Below are positions 26,058 through 37,361 of a DNA stretch of 64,000 nt, in pieces; the stretch's first letter is position 1, and each line of letters starts with the position of its first letter. Origin of the DNA: Rhodobacteraceae bacterium Alg231-30. GTDB lineage: Bacteria > Pseudomonadota > Alphaproteobacteria > Rhodobacterales > Rhodobacteraceae. The notes under the pieces are model-generated. The model worked only from the letters and a program-made list of their open reading frames with translations. It had not been told where the DNA came from and did no database searches. Where the stretch lies: NCBI GenBank assembly GCA_900143615.1, contig FREU01000002.1, forward strand, positions 910,663-974,662, in the 5' to 3' direction. A program made the translations under genes and the position numbers.

Positions 26058-27587
26058 TTAGTACCAAGCATCCGGAAGCTCCCGTTTGCGCCGTGCCACA
26101 AAACTCTCAAGTTCTTCGCGTTTTTCGGCGTCAATTGCGGGTGCCTCGTAGGTCTCCAACATGGTGTTCCAGCGTTCAAAGGCTCGCTGGCGCATGTCTT
26201 TTGACCCACCTTCTTCCCAGCTCTCGACATTTTCGCTGTCACTTAACGCAGGCTCGTAAAAGGCGGTTTTGTAGTTGCGCATGGTGTGGCTCGACCCAAG
26301 GAAATGCCCTGCCGGTTTCACCTCTTCATAGGCATCCCGCGCCAAAGCTTCCTCAGACAGATCCAATCCTTGAGAGAGCAGTTTTTGATAGCTCCCCAAC
26401 CGGTCGGCATCCATGATTAGCTTTTCAAATCCGGTGCACAGCCCGCCTTCCAGCCAGCCCGCTGAATGCAGGACAAAATTGCCTCCTGCCAACATGGTGG
26501 AGTGCATGCTGTCCGCACTCTCATAGGCAGCCTGCGCATCTTCGATCTTGCTGGCCGTCAGTGATCCGCCACAGCGCAGCGGCAAGCCAAGGCGGCGCGC
26601 CAGTTGGCCGACGGCATAGTTGGACATCACAGGTTCCGGCATACCAAAGGTTGGCGCGCCGGATTTAAGCGACATGGACGATAGGAAATTGCCCAAGACA
26701 AACGGTGCACCGGGGCGGACCAATTGGGTGAAAGCGCAGACCATCATCGCTTCGGCCATGGCCTGCGCCACGCTGGCGGCGGTGCTGACGGGGCCCATCG
26801 CGCCAGACAGGATAAACGGCACAACCACGATGCCCTGACCACGTCCGCAATAGGTCCGTACGGCTTCGGTCACAACCTTATCCACCAACAAGGGCGAGTT
26901 GGTGTTCACATTGCCCATGATGACACAGTTGTCCTTCATAAATTCCCGCCCGTGCAGGATTTCGGCCATATCAACACTGTCTTGGGCGCGGCTCATTTCG
27001 GTGATGGCTCCCAAGTGCGGTTTGTCCGACAGGGTCATATGGGCCAGCACCATATCAAGGTGACGCTTTGAGACCGGAATGTCGGTGGGCTCGGCGATCA
27101 CCAGACCTGTGTGGTGCAGGTTGGGGTGGAGATAGGCGAGTTTCAGAAGCTTCTCAAAGTCGTCAAAGGTTGCATAGCGGCGGTCGCCTTTCAGGTCGCG
27201 CACAAAGGGTGCGCCATAGATCGGCGCAAATACCTGATGTGTGCCGCCAATGGTGACACTACGGGCGGGATTGCGGGCATGTTGGATGAACTGACGTGGG
27301 GCCCGCGCGCATTGCGCACGCACCCATTGCGCATCAGCTTTGATCAAGTCAGCGTGTTCACCTGTGGGTGTGATCCCCGCAGCGCGCCAGATGTCTACCG
27401 CCACAGGATCATCGCGAAAAGCGATGCCAATGTTTTCCAGAATCCAGTCGATCTGACGCTCTAGAATTTCAATCTCATCGGGGCCAAGCGGATCAAAGAA
27501 CGGCAAGACGCGCCGAATGTGCGGCGACACGGGGGCGATTTGAGGCGCAGAGGCAGCTCTGCGAGACGAACGGGACCGACGGGCCAT
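26058..27587 (-). CDS. MttB-superfamily (trimethylamine methyltransferase-like) protein, non-pyrrolysine
   Basis: A 509-residue member of the trimethylamine/glycine-betaine methyltransferase superfamily. The length is that of the whole family and the frame has no internal stop, so it is of the type without pyrrolysine. Known members of that type include glycine betaine:corrinoid methyltransferases such as MtgB. Visible segments include FFDPLGPDEIEILERQIDWI, VVVPFILSGAMGPVSTAAS and FGMPEPVMSNYAVGQLARR. The N-terminus is Arg/Ser-rich and looks unstructured. In anaerobes such enzymes hand the methyl group to a corrinoid protein, but no corrinoid-binding partner or reactivase is encoded here. It is followed by the GcvT-type flavoprotein, and a TRAP transporter and regulator lie divergently. 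Confidence 0.88.
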   Translation of the reverse strand: MARRSRSSRRAASAPQIAPVSPHIRRVLPFFDPLGPDEIEILERQIDWILENIGIAFRDDPVAVDIWRAAGITPTGEHADLIKADAQWVRAQCARAPRQFIQHARNPARSVTIGGTHQVFAPIYGAPFVRDLKGDRRYATFDDFEKLLKLAYLHPNLHHTGLVIAEPTDIPVSKRHLDMVLAHMTLSDKPHLGAITEMSRAQDSVDMAEILHGREFMKDNCVIMGNVNTNSPLLVDKVVTEAVRTYCGRGQGIVVVPFILSGAMGPVSTAASVAQAMAEAMMVCAFTQLVRPGAPFVLGNFLSSMSLKSGAPTFGMPEPVMSNYAVGQLARRLGLPLRCGGSLTASKIEDAQAAYESADSMHSTMLAGGNFVLHSAGWLEGGLCTGFEKLIMDADRLGSYQKLLSQGLDLSEEALARDAYEEVKPAGHFLGSSHTMRNYKTAFYEPALSDSENVESWEEGGSKDMRQRAFERWNTMLETYEAPAIDAEKREELESFVARRKRELPDAWY

Positions 27588-27908
27588 GGGCGAAATCCTC
27601 TGGAACTGGCTCTAAGCCTATCGGTTAGCGTTTCCTTCGTGACCTAGGAAAAACACTATGAGTTGGATAGGTTGTATCTATGCCAAATGTGCGTTGAGAC
27701 GCCCTCGAGGCATGTTTTTGCACTGGATAGGGAGGTCTTGAGCGTGAAATCGGCAGGTATTGGAGCAGTTTTCTTTGCTGTGTCTGGTGTGCGACATCGA
27801 AAAAGTCGAGAGAAGTTTACGTTGAAACTGCGGCGCAGCAGTTAGGTTGCATTTGCCATTTCATTGGGCGGGTCATACTATTTGAAATAGCTATAATGGA
27901 TTTCAAAA
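27588..27908. promoter_or_regulatory. Divergent promoter region between mttB-like and lysR-like genes
   Basis: A 321-base spacer that must hold the promoters of both divergent units. It contains a palindrome with an overlapping TATAAT before the regulator (listed separately), and two copies of TGGATAGG exactly 60 bases apart (27664 and 27724), which may be chance. A 60-codon frame inside it has no recognisable product and no ribosome site. Confidence 0.5.
27878..27897 (+). promoter_or_regulatory. LysR-type operator candidate overlapping a -10 box
   Basis: CTATTT-G-AAATAG is a perfect 6+6 inverted repeat (27878-27890), of the T-N11-A type that LysR proteins bind. Two bases later comes TATAAT (27892-27897), which fits a -10 element. 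The ATG at 27909 would then be only a few bases from the transcript start. No good -35 box stands at the usual distance. Confidence 0.4.
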
Positions 27909-29129
27909 ATGCTGACCGCATCCGGAATTAACCTGCGCCACCTTCGGGCTTTTGTTGCCGTATGTGACCGCGGTGGTATCTCTGCGGCGGCGGCGGATGT
28001 GCATCTCTCACAACCTGCTATCACGCAAGCGATTGCCAAGCTTGAGCGCGACTTTGATGCGCGCCTGTTTCAGCGTAATAATCAGGGAATGTTTGCGACT
28101 GAAGCGGCAAAAGTTCTTCTGGATCGCACGCGACGGGCGTTTGAAAATCTTGCCTTGGGGGCCGCGCGTAGTGGCCGAAAGACAAGCAGTGGCGCGGAAT
28201 ATTTACAGGCGGTCACTAGCACCCAGCTGCGGGCGTTGATCGCGGTTGCTGCGCATGGAAACTATTCTGTTGCCGCGCGGGCGTTGAACCTATCGCAACC
28301 ATCACTTCACCGCGCGGCGCGAGATCTTGAGGCGCTTTCTGAGCAACAATTGTTTGTAAAATCGCCGCAAGGTATTCGGCTGACGCCCGCGGCAGAGCGA
28401 TTGGCGCAGGCCGCGCGGCTGGCGTTTTCCGAACTTGAGCACGCGATTGAGGAACTGTCCGATCTCAGCGGGGCGCAGGCTGGTTTGTTGCGTCTTGGCA
28501 GTCTGCCTTTGTCCTTGGGGACGTTGTTGCCCGAGGTGCTGAACCGAATTACCACCGAGCGTCCTAAATTGGGTGTGTCGGTGGTGGATGCGCCGTTTTC
28601 CGAACTGCTGTTTGGGCTGCGCAATGGTGAAATTGACCTCATGTTAGGGGCTTTGCGTGATCCGGATCCTGCGCCGGACGTTGTGCAGGTTCCGCTGTTT
28701 AATGATCAGCTATGCGTTGTTTGCGCGCCGACACACCCTTTGGCGCAGCAAGAGCGGGTCACAAAGGAAAAGCTAACGCAGTATCCTTGGGTGGTCGCGC
28801 GGAGCGAAACACCGACCCGGGCACATTTTGAACAGTTTTTTGGAGATTGCGATACCTCTGCCGGAGGCTCACTCATTGAATCAAACTCGATGATTCTGGT
28901 GCGCCATATCTTGCAAGGAAGCCAAAAGCTGGCGATGATTTCCTTAACCCAAGCGCGTGAACACATCCGCGCAGGGGTATTGGCGCGTTTGCCGATTGAT
29001 TTGGGCGATACACCAAGGATCATTGGCCTGTCGCACAGGCGGAACTGGCGACCGACGCGCGCGCAGAATCTATTTATTCAGATTGCCAAGGAAGTGTCTC
29101 ACGGGATGCAGAAAACAACATCGTCATAG
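27909..29129 (+). CDS. LysR-type regulator with two tandem HTH domains
   Basis: A 406-residue regulator, about 100 residues longer than a standard LysR protein. It has two LysR winged-helix domains: the first at about 9-68 (VHLSQPAITQAIAKLERDFD) and the second at about 105-164 (LNLSQPSLHRAARDLEALSE, then GIRLTPAAERLA). A single substrate-binding domain of the LysR type follows from about 195. It is encoded divergently from the MttB/flavoprotein genes and just before the TRAP transporter genes on the same strand, so it probably controls one or both units in response to their substrate. Both HTH copies look intact. Confidence 0.9.
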   Translation: MLTASGINLRHLRAFVAVCDRGGISAAAADVHLSQPAITQAIAKLERDFDARLFQRNNQGMFATEAAKVLLDRTRRAFENLALGAARSGRKTSSGAEYLQAVTSTQLRALIAVAAHGNYSVAARALNLSQPSLHRAARDLEALSEQQLFVKSPQGIRLTPAAERLAQAARLAFSELEHAIEELSDLSGAQAGLLRLGSLPLSLGTLLPEVLNRITTERPKLGVSVVDAPFSELLFGLRNGEIDLMLGALRDPDPAPDVVQVPLFNDQLCVVCAPTHPLAQQERVTKEKLTQYPWVVARSETPTRAHFEQFFGDCDTSAGGSLIESNSMILVRHILQGSQKLAMISLTQAREHIRAGVLARLPIDLGDTPRIIGLSHRRNWRPTRAQNLFIQIAKEVSHGMQKTTSS

Positions 29130-29219
29130 CAAAAACGAATAGATCCGGCGAGCTTCGAATTTCGCGATGCCAATGAGAAATGTTAGGCCTGAAGCAATTG
29201 GTTGATTAGGGAGGATACC

Positions 29220-30239
29220 ATGAACAAACTCTTCAAGACGTCTCTGGTTGCTTTGGCGGTTGCCACATCTGCAACTGTCGCGACGGCGCAGGATGTAACG
29301 ATCCGCGTGCATCATTTCCTGTCGCAAAAGGCGCCATTGCACTCTAAATTTCTGGTGCCGTTCGCTGAGAGCGTCGATAAGGCCAGTGAAGGTCGCATCA
29401 AGATTGAAATTTTTGACAGCATGTCTTTGGGTGGACGCCCTGGTGATCTATATGACCAAGCTGTCGACGGTGCGGTTGAGGCTGTTCTGACCCTGCCGGG
29501 CTATACATCTGGCCGTTTCAACCGCGTCGAAGTGTTTGAGCTGCCCTTTATGATGCAGGATGCAAAAGCCACATCCGGTGCGCTATATGATCTGGTTGAA
29601 AGCGAGTTGCAGGACGGCGAGCTGGAAGAAACCAAAATTCTGGCAAGCTGGGTACATGGCCCCGGTGTGATCCATTCTGAAGAGCCTATTGCCAGCCTCG
29701 AAGATCTGGCCGGCAAGGAAATGCGTGGCCCGACACGTTTGGTAACTGATCTGTTGGGCGAACTGGGGGCAACACCTGTCGGAATGCCATTGCCAAAAAT
29801 CCCCGAAAACCTGTCCAAGGGTGTGATTTCCGGTGCCGTGATTCCTTGGGAAGTGGTGCCTGCGATCAAGTTGCAGGAACTGGTGTCCAATCACACAGAA
29901 ATCACCGGTGATCGTGCGCTTTATACCGCTGCATTTGTTCTGGCGATGAACTGGGACGCGTATGAAGATATGCCCGAAGATTTGCAGGCCATTCTGGATG
30001 CGGAAACCGGCAAGGCGCTGTCGCTGTTTGCAGCCGAGACCATGGTGTCTGCTGATGCGGGTGGCCGTGGGACAGCGGAAAGCAACAACATTATTCAACT
30101 CGACCAAGCGGAAGTAGACCGCTGGATCGAAGCGTCGCAGCCGGTTTATGACCGCTGGGTGGCCCGTGCGTCTGACGAAGGTTTTGACGGTCAGGCGGCC
30201 ATCGATCAGGCACGTGAGTTGATCGCGGCCAACCAGTAA
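29220..30239 (+). CDS. dctP: TRAP transporter substrate-binding protein DctP
   Basis: A 339-residue periplasmic solute receptor of the DctP family. The signal peptide is clear (FKTSLVALAVATSATVATAQ). AGKEMRGPTRLVTDLLGELG holds the family arginine that usually grips a carboxylate on the ligand, and GVISGAVIPWEV lies in the conserved hinge region. ATG 29220 is preceded by GGGAGG, so the 6 extra codons upstream are not used. It heads the dctPQM set. The ligand is unknown. With a demethylating flavoprotein and MttB-like protein next door, a methylated amino acid or betaine is a fair guess. Confidence 0.92.
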   Translation: MNKLFKTSLVALAVATSATVATAQDVTIRVHHFLSQKAPLHSKFLVPFAESVDKASEGRIKIEIFDSMSLGGRPGDLYDQAVDGAVEAVLTLPGYTSGRFNRVEVFELPFMMQDAKATSGALYDLVESELQDGELEETKILASWVHGPGVIHSEEPIASLEDLAGKEMRGPTRLVTDLLGELGATPVGMPLPKIPENLSKGVISGAVIPWEVVPAIKLQELVSNHTEITGDRALYTAAFVLAMNWDAYEDMPEDLQAILDAETGKALSLFAAETMVSADAGGRGTAESNNIIQLDQAEVDRWIEASQPVYDRWVARASDEGFDGQAAIDQARELIAANQ

Positions 30240-30295
30240 TCCTCCAGTGATCCGGCCCATTTCGATGGGTCGGGTCAACTTCAAGGGATAAAATC

Positions 30296-30928
30296 ATGAC
30301 ACTCTTTGATCGCACGGAACAAGTGGTGACTCGCTTCGCCGCAGGATTGGCGCTGCTTGGCGGAATGGGTTTGCTGGCAGCGACAGCTGTGACCTGCGCC
30401 AGTATTTTGCTCAAACTTGCCCGTCGCTTGCTGGACATGGCGTTTGATCCGATCACAGTGGGCGAAGCTGTGCCTTGGCTGCATGCCATTCTGGGTGAAG
30501 AAGAGCTGGTCACCTATGGCGTTGGGCTGGCGTTGTTTGCCGCGCTGCCGTGGGTCATGATCAACAAGGGTCATATTCGTATCGATCTGTTTGAAACTGC
30601 CTTTAGCGCGCAGTTCAACAAGTTTCTGGATGTTGTTAGTGATATATGCCTCGCAGTGCTGGCCTATCTGATCCTGACGCGGCAGTGGTTTTTGATTTTT
30701 AAAAAGGCGCGGGGGTCCAAAGATCCTCTGCTTGACGTGCTGTTGCAGGGCGATCTGGCGCAAGCTGCTGACCGCGTCCGCAGCAGTCAGGAATCCCAGA
30801 TCTTGGGCGTCCCGCTGTGGCCCACCTGGGTAGTTGCCGAGATTTGCGTATTCGCCTTTTTCATCGTCGCCTGTTTCTGCGTTTTGCGCAGCACGCGAGC
30901 TTTCCTTCAAACGCGTCGGAGTCACTAA
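30296..30928 (+). CDS. dctQ: TRAP transporter small permease DctQ
   Basis: A 210-residue membrane protein with four predicted helices (the first at about residues 15-40, the last near the C-terminus, VAEICVFAFFIVACFCVL). It matches the small-subunit family and has the WVMINKGHIRIDLF phrase typical of DctQ. ATG 30296 follows AAGGGA. It lies between the substrate receptor and the large permease, from which it is separated by one base. Confidence 0.92.
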   Translation: MTLFDRTEQVVTRFAAGLALLGGMGLLAATAVTCASILLKLARRLLDMAFDPITVGEAVPWLHAILGEEELVTYGVGLALFAALPWVMINKGHIRIDLFETAFSAQFNKFLDVVSDICLAVLAYLILTRQWFLIFKKARGSKDPLLDVLLQGDLAQAADRVRSSQESQILGVPLWPTWVVAEICVFAFFIVACFCVLRSTRAFLQTRRSH

Positions 30929-30929
30929 A

Positions 30930-32276
30930 ATGCACGAACTTCTGACGAGCCATTTTTCGACCTTTCAGCTGGGTTTGCTAAGCTTTCCTGTCATGCTGGT
31001 ATTGATTGCATTTCGCATTCCGCTGGCTGCGGCGATGTTCATCGTTGGCCTTGTTGGCACCTATCTTGTGGCGGGCAATATGCGGATGATGGACAGCCAG
31101 CTGAAGACTTTTGCCTACGGTACGCTGACCAATTATTCCCTCTCGATCATTCCACTGTTTTTACTGATGAGCGAATTCGCCACCAAAGGCGGCATGTCAC
31201 AGGCGCTGTTTAAAGCGGCCGAAGCATGGCTGGGTCATCGTCGCGGTGGTTTGGCAATGGCCGCGATTGGCGCCTCTGCCGGATTTGGCGCGGTCTGCGG
31301 ATCGTCGCTGGCCACCGCGTCATCCATGGGCCGCGTGGCGCTGCCCGAACTTGAGCGCGCAGGCTATAGCGGTGCGCTGGCAACAGGTGCGTTGGCAGCT
31401 GGTGGCACATTGGGGATCTTGATCCCACCGTCTGTGGTGTTGGTGGTCTATGCCATTCTGGCCGAGGAAAACATCGAGAAGCTTTTCACCGCCGCCTTGA
31501 TCCCCGGCATCATCGCGATGTTGGGCTATATGGTCACGGTGTCGATCTATACACGTTTGGTGCCGGGATCGGGCAACGCCTTGCCCAGCCAGCCTTATGC
31601 AGCACGGTTTCGCGCCCTGTTCGACGTTTGGCCTGTGGCTGTGATCTTTGCGCTGGTTATTGGTGGAATCTACACGGGGGCGTTTTCGCCGACTGCTGCG
31701 GCCGCTGTGGGCGTTGCGGGCACTGCGCTGGTGGCGTGGTCCAAACGAACCCTGAACTGGAGTGTGATCAAACTGGCCTTGCTGAACACAGGCCAAACGT
31801 CGGCGATGATTTTCTTCATCATTCTGGCCGCTGGCGTGTTCAATTCTTTCTTGTCGTCGGCTTTGGTGCCCCAAACAATGGCTGCCTATTTCCTTGAAGC
31901 GGACGTCAGCCCGTGGACCATCCTGATCGGTATGCTGGTTCTCTACCTGATCTTGGGCACGGTGATGGATTCGCTGGCGATGATCTTTTTGACCGTGCCG
32001 ATTTTCATTCCGATCATCACGCAACTGGATTTTGGCATTCCTCCCGCCGAAGTGGGCATCTGGTTTGGTATTCTGGTTTTGATGTCGGCTGAAATCGGCC
32101 TGATTACACCACCTGTCGGGATGAACCTCTTTGTGATCAACGCGATGTCAGGACGGGTCAGCATTGGCGAAACCTACCGAGGTGCCTTGCCCTTTGTTGT
32201 GTCCGATATTGTCCGGATCGCCGTTCTGGTCGGCTTCCCATCTGTTACGATGGGGCTGGTGCGACTGCTGTACTAA
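30930..32276 (+). CDS. dctM: TRAP transporter large permease DctM
   Basis: A 448-residue membrane protein of the DctM family, with about 12 helices, that moves the solute with a sodium gradient. Typical segments are FGAVCGSSLATASSMGRVALPE, TLGILIPPSVVLVVYAILAEE and SAEIGLITPPVGMNLFVI. The start is ATG 30930, one base after the dctQ stop. The frame is open further upstream but that part lies inside dctQ. A strong terminator separates it from the convergent gyrB. Confidence 0.95.
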   Translation: MHELLTSHFSTFQLGLLSFPVMLVLIAFRIPLAAAMFIVGLVGTYLVAGNMRMMDSQLKTFAYGTLTNYSLSIIPLFLLMSEFATKGGMSQALFKAAEAWLGHRRGGLAMAAIGASAGFGAVCGSSLATASSMGRVALPELERAGYSGALATGALAAGGTLGILIPPSVVLVVYAILAEENIEKLFTAALIPGIIAMLGYMVTVSIYTRLVPGSGNALPSQPYAARFRALFDVWPVAVIFALVIGGIYTGAFSPTAAAAVGVAGTALVAWSKRTLNWSVIKLALLNTGQTSAMIFFIILAAGVFNSFLSSALVPQTMAAYFLEADVSPWTILIGMLVLYLILGTVMDSLAMIFLTVPIFIPIITQLDFGIPPAEVGIWFGILVLMSAEIGLITPPVGMNLFVINAMSGRVSIGETYRGALPFVVSDIVRIAVLVGFPSVTMGLVRLLY

Positions 32277-32292
32277 ACCCACTCACGGGACC

Positions 32293-32336
32293 AAAAAAGG
32301 CCGGAAGTGCGCGTTGCGCTTCCGGCCTTTTTTTCT
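32293..32336. terminator. Bidirectional terminator between dctM and gyrB
   Basis: AAAGGCCGGAAG pairs perfectly with CTTCCGGCCTTT around an 11-base loop. A T-run follows the stem on the plus strand and another on the minus strand, so it can end transcripts of both convergent genes. Confidence 0.92.
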
Positions 32337-32347
32337 TTTCAACCTGC

Positions 32348-34768
<2,421 letters not shown>

Positions 34769-34862
34769 TCATGTCGCCCTTTATCGTTTCCCCATTTTAT
34801 ATAGGTGTTGCGCGGTAATGTCACGCGGCCCAGCGGTTTTTATGGGCTGAGAAATGCAGCTC

Positions 34863-35969
34863 TCAGGTGGGTGCTTTTACGTCGGAAATTCCTTCCGTTT
34901 CGGTGACGTGTAAATACTGCGCCCGGGTGCCCAAAGCGGCGAACAACTCGACCTCGGTGCCACTCATCCAGGCCTGTGCTCCAAGCGCACAAATCTCGTC
35001 ATAGAGGGCTGCGCGGCGGTTCTGATCCAGATGCGCGGCCACCTCGTCCAGCAACAACAGGGGTGGTGTGCCAATGTCTTCCGACAGCGCCCGCGCATTG
35101 GCCAAAATCAGCGACACCAGCAAAGCCTTTTGCTCGCCTGTCGAGCAATCGCGCGCAGGCACACCTTTGGCGGCATAGACTCCATAGAGGTCGCTGCGAT
35201 GCGGCCCAACCAATGTGCGTCCGGCAGCGATGTCTCGAAACCGGCTTTCGGCGAGAGCCTCACGCAAATCCTCTGCGCTCTGGGGCATCGCGCCTTCGCT
35301 TTGTGTGAGCTCAAGGTCAGCTATCGGAAAGGCGGTCTGTGCCTGCGCCTGAGCTTGCGCGAGGCGGCTCAAGGCCTGATTGCGCGCCGCATGTATCTGC
35401 GCACCACTTTGAGACATTTGTTTTTCAAGTGCGCTATACCAATGGGCGTCGCTGATTTGATCTTTCAAAAGTCGGTTGCGCTCGCGCATGGCTTTTTCGT
35501 AGGCCAGCGAGGCGTCTGCGTGCTCAGGAAAGAAGCTTAGCGTCATGCGATCCAGAAACCGCCGTCTGCCTTCCGCGCCTTCGATCCACAGACGATCCAT
35601 AGACGGGATCAACCACAAGACCCGCGCGCAGCGCGCCAAGGCGGTTTGCGGCGCCGCTTTGCCATCTATTTGAATTTGGCGCGCCGCGCCTTTTTCCGAG
35701 CGGATGTCGATTTCGTAGGTCTGCGAAGCGGTATGCATCATGCCTGACAGTTTCCACCCGATTGCCTCGGGACGACGTGTCATATCTTCAGCGCTGGCGC
35801 GCCGCATACCGCGCCCGGGCGAGAACAGCGATACAGCCTCGAGAATATTGGTCTTGCCCGCGCCATTGGGCCCAACGATCGCGACGGGGCGCGCATCACA
35901 GTCGATTGCGGCCCTTTTGTGAGAGCGAAAGTGGCTCAGGCTCAGACGGGAGAGGTATTGTTCAGACAC
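34863..35969 (-). CDS. recF: DNA replication and repair protein RecF
   Basis: An SMC-like ATPase that loads RecA at gapped DNA with RecO and RecR. Walker A is VGPNGAGKTNILEAVS, the FSPGRGMR motif follows, and the C-terminal LLLLDEVAAHLD is the Walker B region. I chose GTG 35969 (368 residues), which is preceded by AAGGCGG. The longer frame begins at an ATG in the repeat element behind dnaN and is unlikely to be used. It sits between dnaN and gyrB as in many bacteria. Confidence 0.94.
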   Translation of the reverse strand: MSEQYLSRLSLSHFRSHKRAAIDCDARPVAIVGPNGAGKTNILEAVSLFSPGRGMRRASAEDMTRRPEAIGWKLSGMMHTASQTYEIDIRSEKGAARQIQIDGKAAPQTALARCARVLWLIPSMDRLWIEGAEGRRRFLDRMTLSFFPEHADASLAYEKAMRERNRLLKDQISDAHWYSALEKQMSQSGAQIHAARNQALSRLAQAQAQAQTAFPIADLELTQSEGAMPQSAEDLREALAESRFRDIAAGRTLVGPHRSDLYGVYAAKGVPARDCSTGEQKALLVSLILANARALSEDIGTPPLLLLDEVAAHLDQNRRAALYDEICALGAQAWMSGTEVELFAALGTRAQYLHVTETEGISDVKAPT

Positions 35970-35976
35970 CGGCCCG

Positions 35977-36010
35977 CCTTTTTGGTGCAAAAAATACCTC
36001 CGCCGGAGGC
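35977..36010 (-). repeat. Dispersed extragenic element, class A (between dnaN and recF)
   Basis: On the minus strand, 15 bases after the dnaN stop, GCCTCCGGCGGAGGTATTTT is followed by TTTGCACCAAAAAGG. The stem CCTCC-GGC-GGAGG and T-rich tail could attenuate transcription between dnaN and recF. The A/G-rich end also supplies part of the recF ribosome site. Confidence 0.75.
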
Positions 36011-36025
36011 ATCGGCGTCAGCCGA

Positions 36026-37144
36026 TCAAACACGCATCGGCATGACAACATAGACGGCACTTGTGTCGTTGCCTTCGCGCATCAAAGTTGGATCACCCGC
36101 CGAGTTGAACATGAACACCGCGTTTTCGCGATCAACCTGACTGGCAATTTCCAGCAGGTATTTGGCGTTGAACCCGATTTCCAGACGTTCGTCGGAATAG
36201 GCCACAGCCAACTCTTCCTCAGCTGCGCCGCTATCAGGTGCATTCACGGAAAGGATCAAACGATCTTCGTCCAATTGCAACTTTACAGCGCGCGAGCGCT
36301 CTGAACTCACAGTGGCAACGCGGTCGACAGCCTGCGCAAATTCCGCAGCATCCACTTCCAACTTGCGGGTGTTGCCCTGTGGGATCACGCGCGTGTAGTC
36401 GGGGAATGTGCCATCAATGACTTTGGAGGTCAGCGTGATTTCTGGTGTGGCAAAGCGCACCTTGGTTTCGGAGACCGAGACAGCAATCGCCATCTCGTCG
36501 TCATCGAGTAGCTTTCGCAGCTCGCCCACGGTTTTGCGCGGAACAATCACACCTGGCATTTCCAGCGCGTTTTCAGGCAGGTCCGCATCGATCCGGGCAA
36601 GGCGGTGGCCGTCCGTGGCCACGCAGCGTAGGACTTTGCCGCCGTCAGCATCGGAAACATGCATATAGACGCCGTTCAGGTAATAGCGGGTTTCCTCGGT
36701 GGAAATTGCAAACTTTGATTTGTCAAAAAGACGACGTAGCACGGCGGCAGGTGCCGAGAAGTTGCTGGAATACTCCGAGCTCGCCATGACGGGAAAATCT
36801 TCTTTTGGCAAAGTGGCCAGCGAGAAGTTGGAGCGTCCTGCCTCAACGGTCAGGCGGCCAGCCGCGCCATCGTCGGTCAAGGTGACCAACGCGCCGTCAG
36901 GCAATTTGCGGACGATCTCATGCAGCGTGGTCGCAGCCACTGTGGTGGATCCGGCACGCTCTACCATGGCGGGAACCTTGTCGACCACTTCGATATCCAG
37001 ATCGGTGGCACGGAAGAGAACCTTGTCGCCTTCCGCTTCGATCAACACGTTGGCGAGGATCGGAATTGTGTTGCGGCGCTCCACAACGGATTGAGCTTGG
37101 GAAACAGCCTTGAGCAGCACACCCCGTTCAATACTCAGTTTCAT
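36026..37144 (-). CDS. dnaN: DNA polymerase III subunit beta (sliding clamp)
   Basis: A 372-residue clamp subunit that dimerises around DNA and tethers polymerase III. The length and the three similar domains are as expected. Recognisable parts are the N-terminus MKLSIERGVLLKAVSQAQSV, the central VTLTDDGAAGRLTVEAGRS and the C-terminal SAVYVVMPMRV, with the MPMR(V/L) end that closes the peptide-binding pocket. It follows dnaA after 217 bases that contain a terminator, so it probably has its own promoter. Confidence 0.97.
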   Translation of the reverse strand: MKLSIERGVLLKAVSQAQSVVERRNTIPILANVLIEAEGDKVLFRATDLDIEVVDKVPAMVERAGSTTVAATTLHEIVRKLPDGALVTLTDDGAAGRLTVEAGRSNFSLATLPKEDFPVMASSEYSSNFSAPAAVLRRLFDKSKFAISTEETRYYLNGVYMHVSDADGGKVLRCVATDGHRLARIDADLPENALEMPGVIVPRKTVGELRKLLDDDEMAIAVSVSETKVRFATPEITLTSKVIDGTFPDYTRVIPQGNTRKLEVDAAEFAQAVDRVATVSSERSRAVKLQLDEDRLILSVNAPDSGAAEEELAVAYSDERLEIGFNAKYLLEIASQVDRENAVFMFNSAGDPTLMREGNDTSAVYVVMPMRV

Positions 37145-37306
37145 GTCCTAGTCCCTCATCAGTGCCGGAAGGGTAAGGTAACCTAATCCCCAGTCGGCTC
37201 AACCTTTTTGTTGTTTTTCTGCTGCCTAGGAGCCGACGTCAAGCGATCCGGTCCGGCCTTGGACGTCTGAGGGGAGATTTTTTGTGACTGCGGCGCAATT
37301 TCCATA

Positions 37307-37330
37307 CAAAAAGCCGCCCATCAGGCGGCT
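37307..37330 (-). terminator. Rho-independent terminator after dnaA
   Basis: On the minus strand AGCCGCC, a short loop and GGCGGCT are followed by TTTTTG. It lies 32 bases after the dnaA stop and should separate the dnaA transcript from dnaN. Confidence 0.85.
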
Positions 37331-37361
37331 CTTGGCAGTTTCAGCAGAATTCAGGTCGCGA

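Noticed and set aside
26058..27587. Pyrrolysine-containing MttB
   Set aside because: The open frame runs full length (509 residues) with no in-frame TAG, so pyrrolysine is not involved.
27663..27845. 60-residue ORF in the mttB-lysR spacer
   Set aside because: No ribosome site or known product. It sits in the region needed for divergent promoters.
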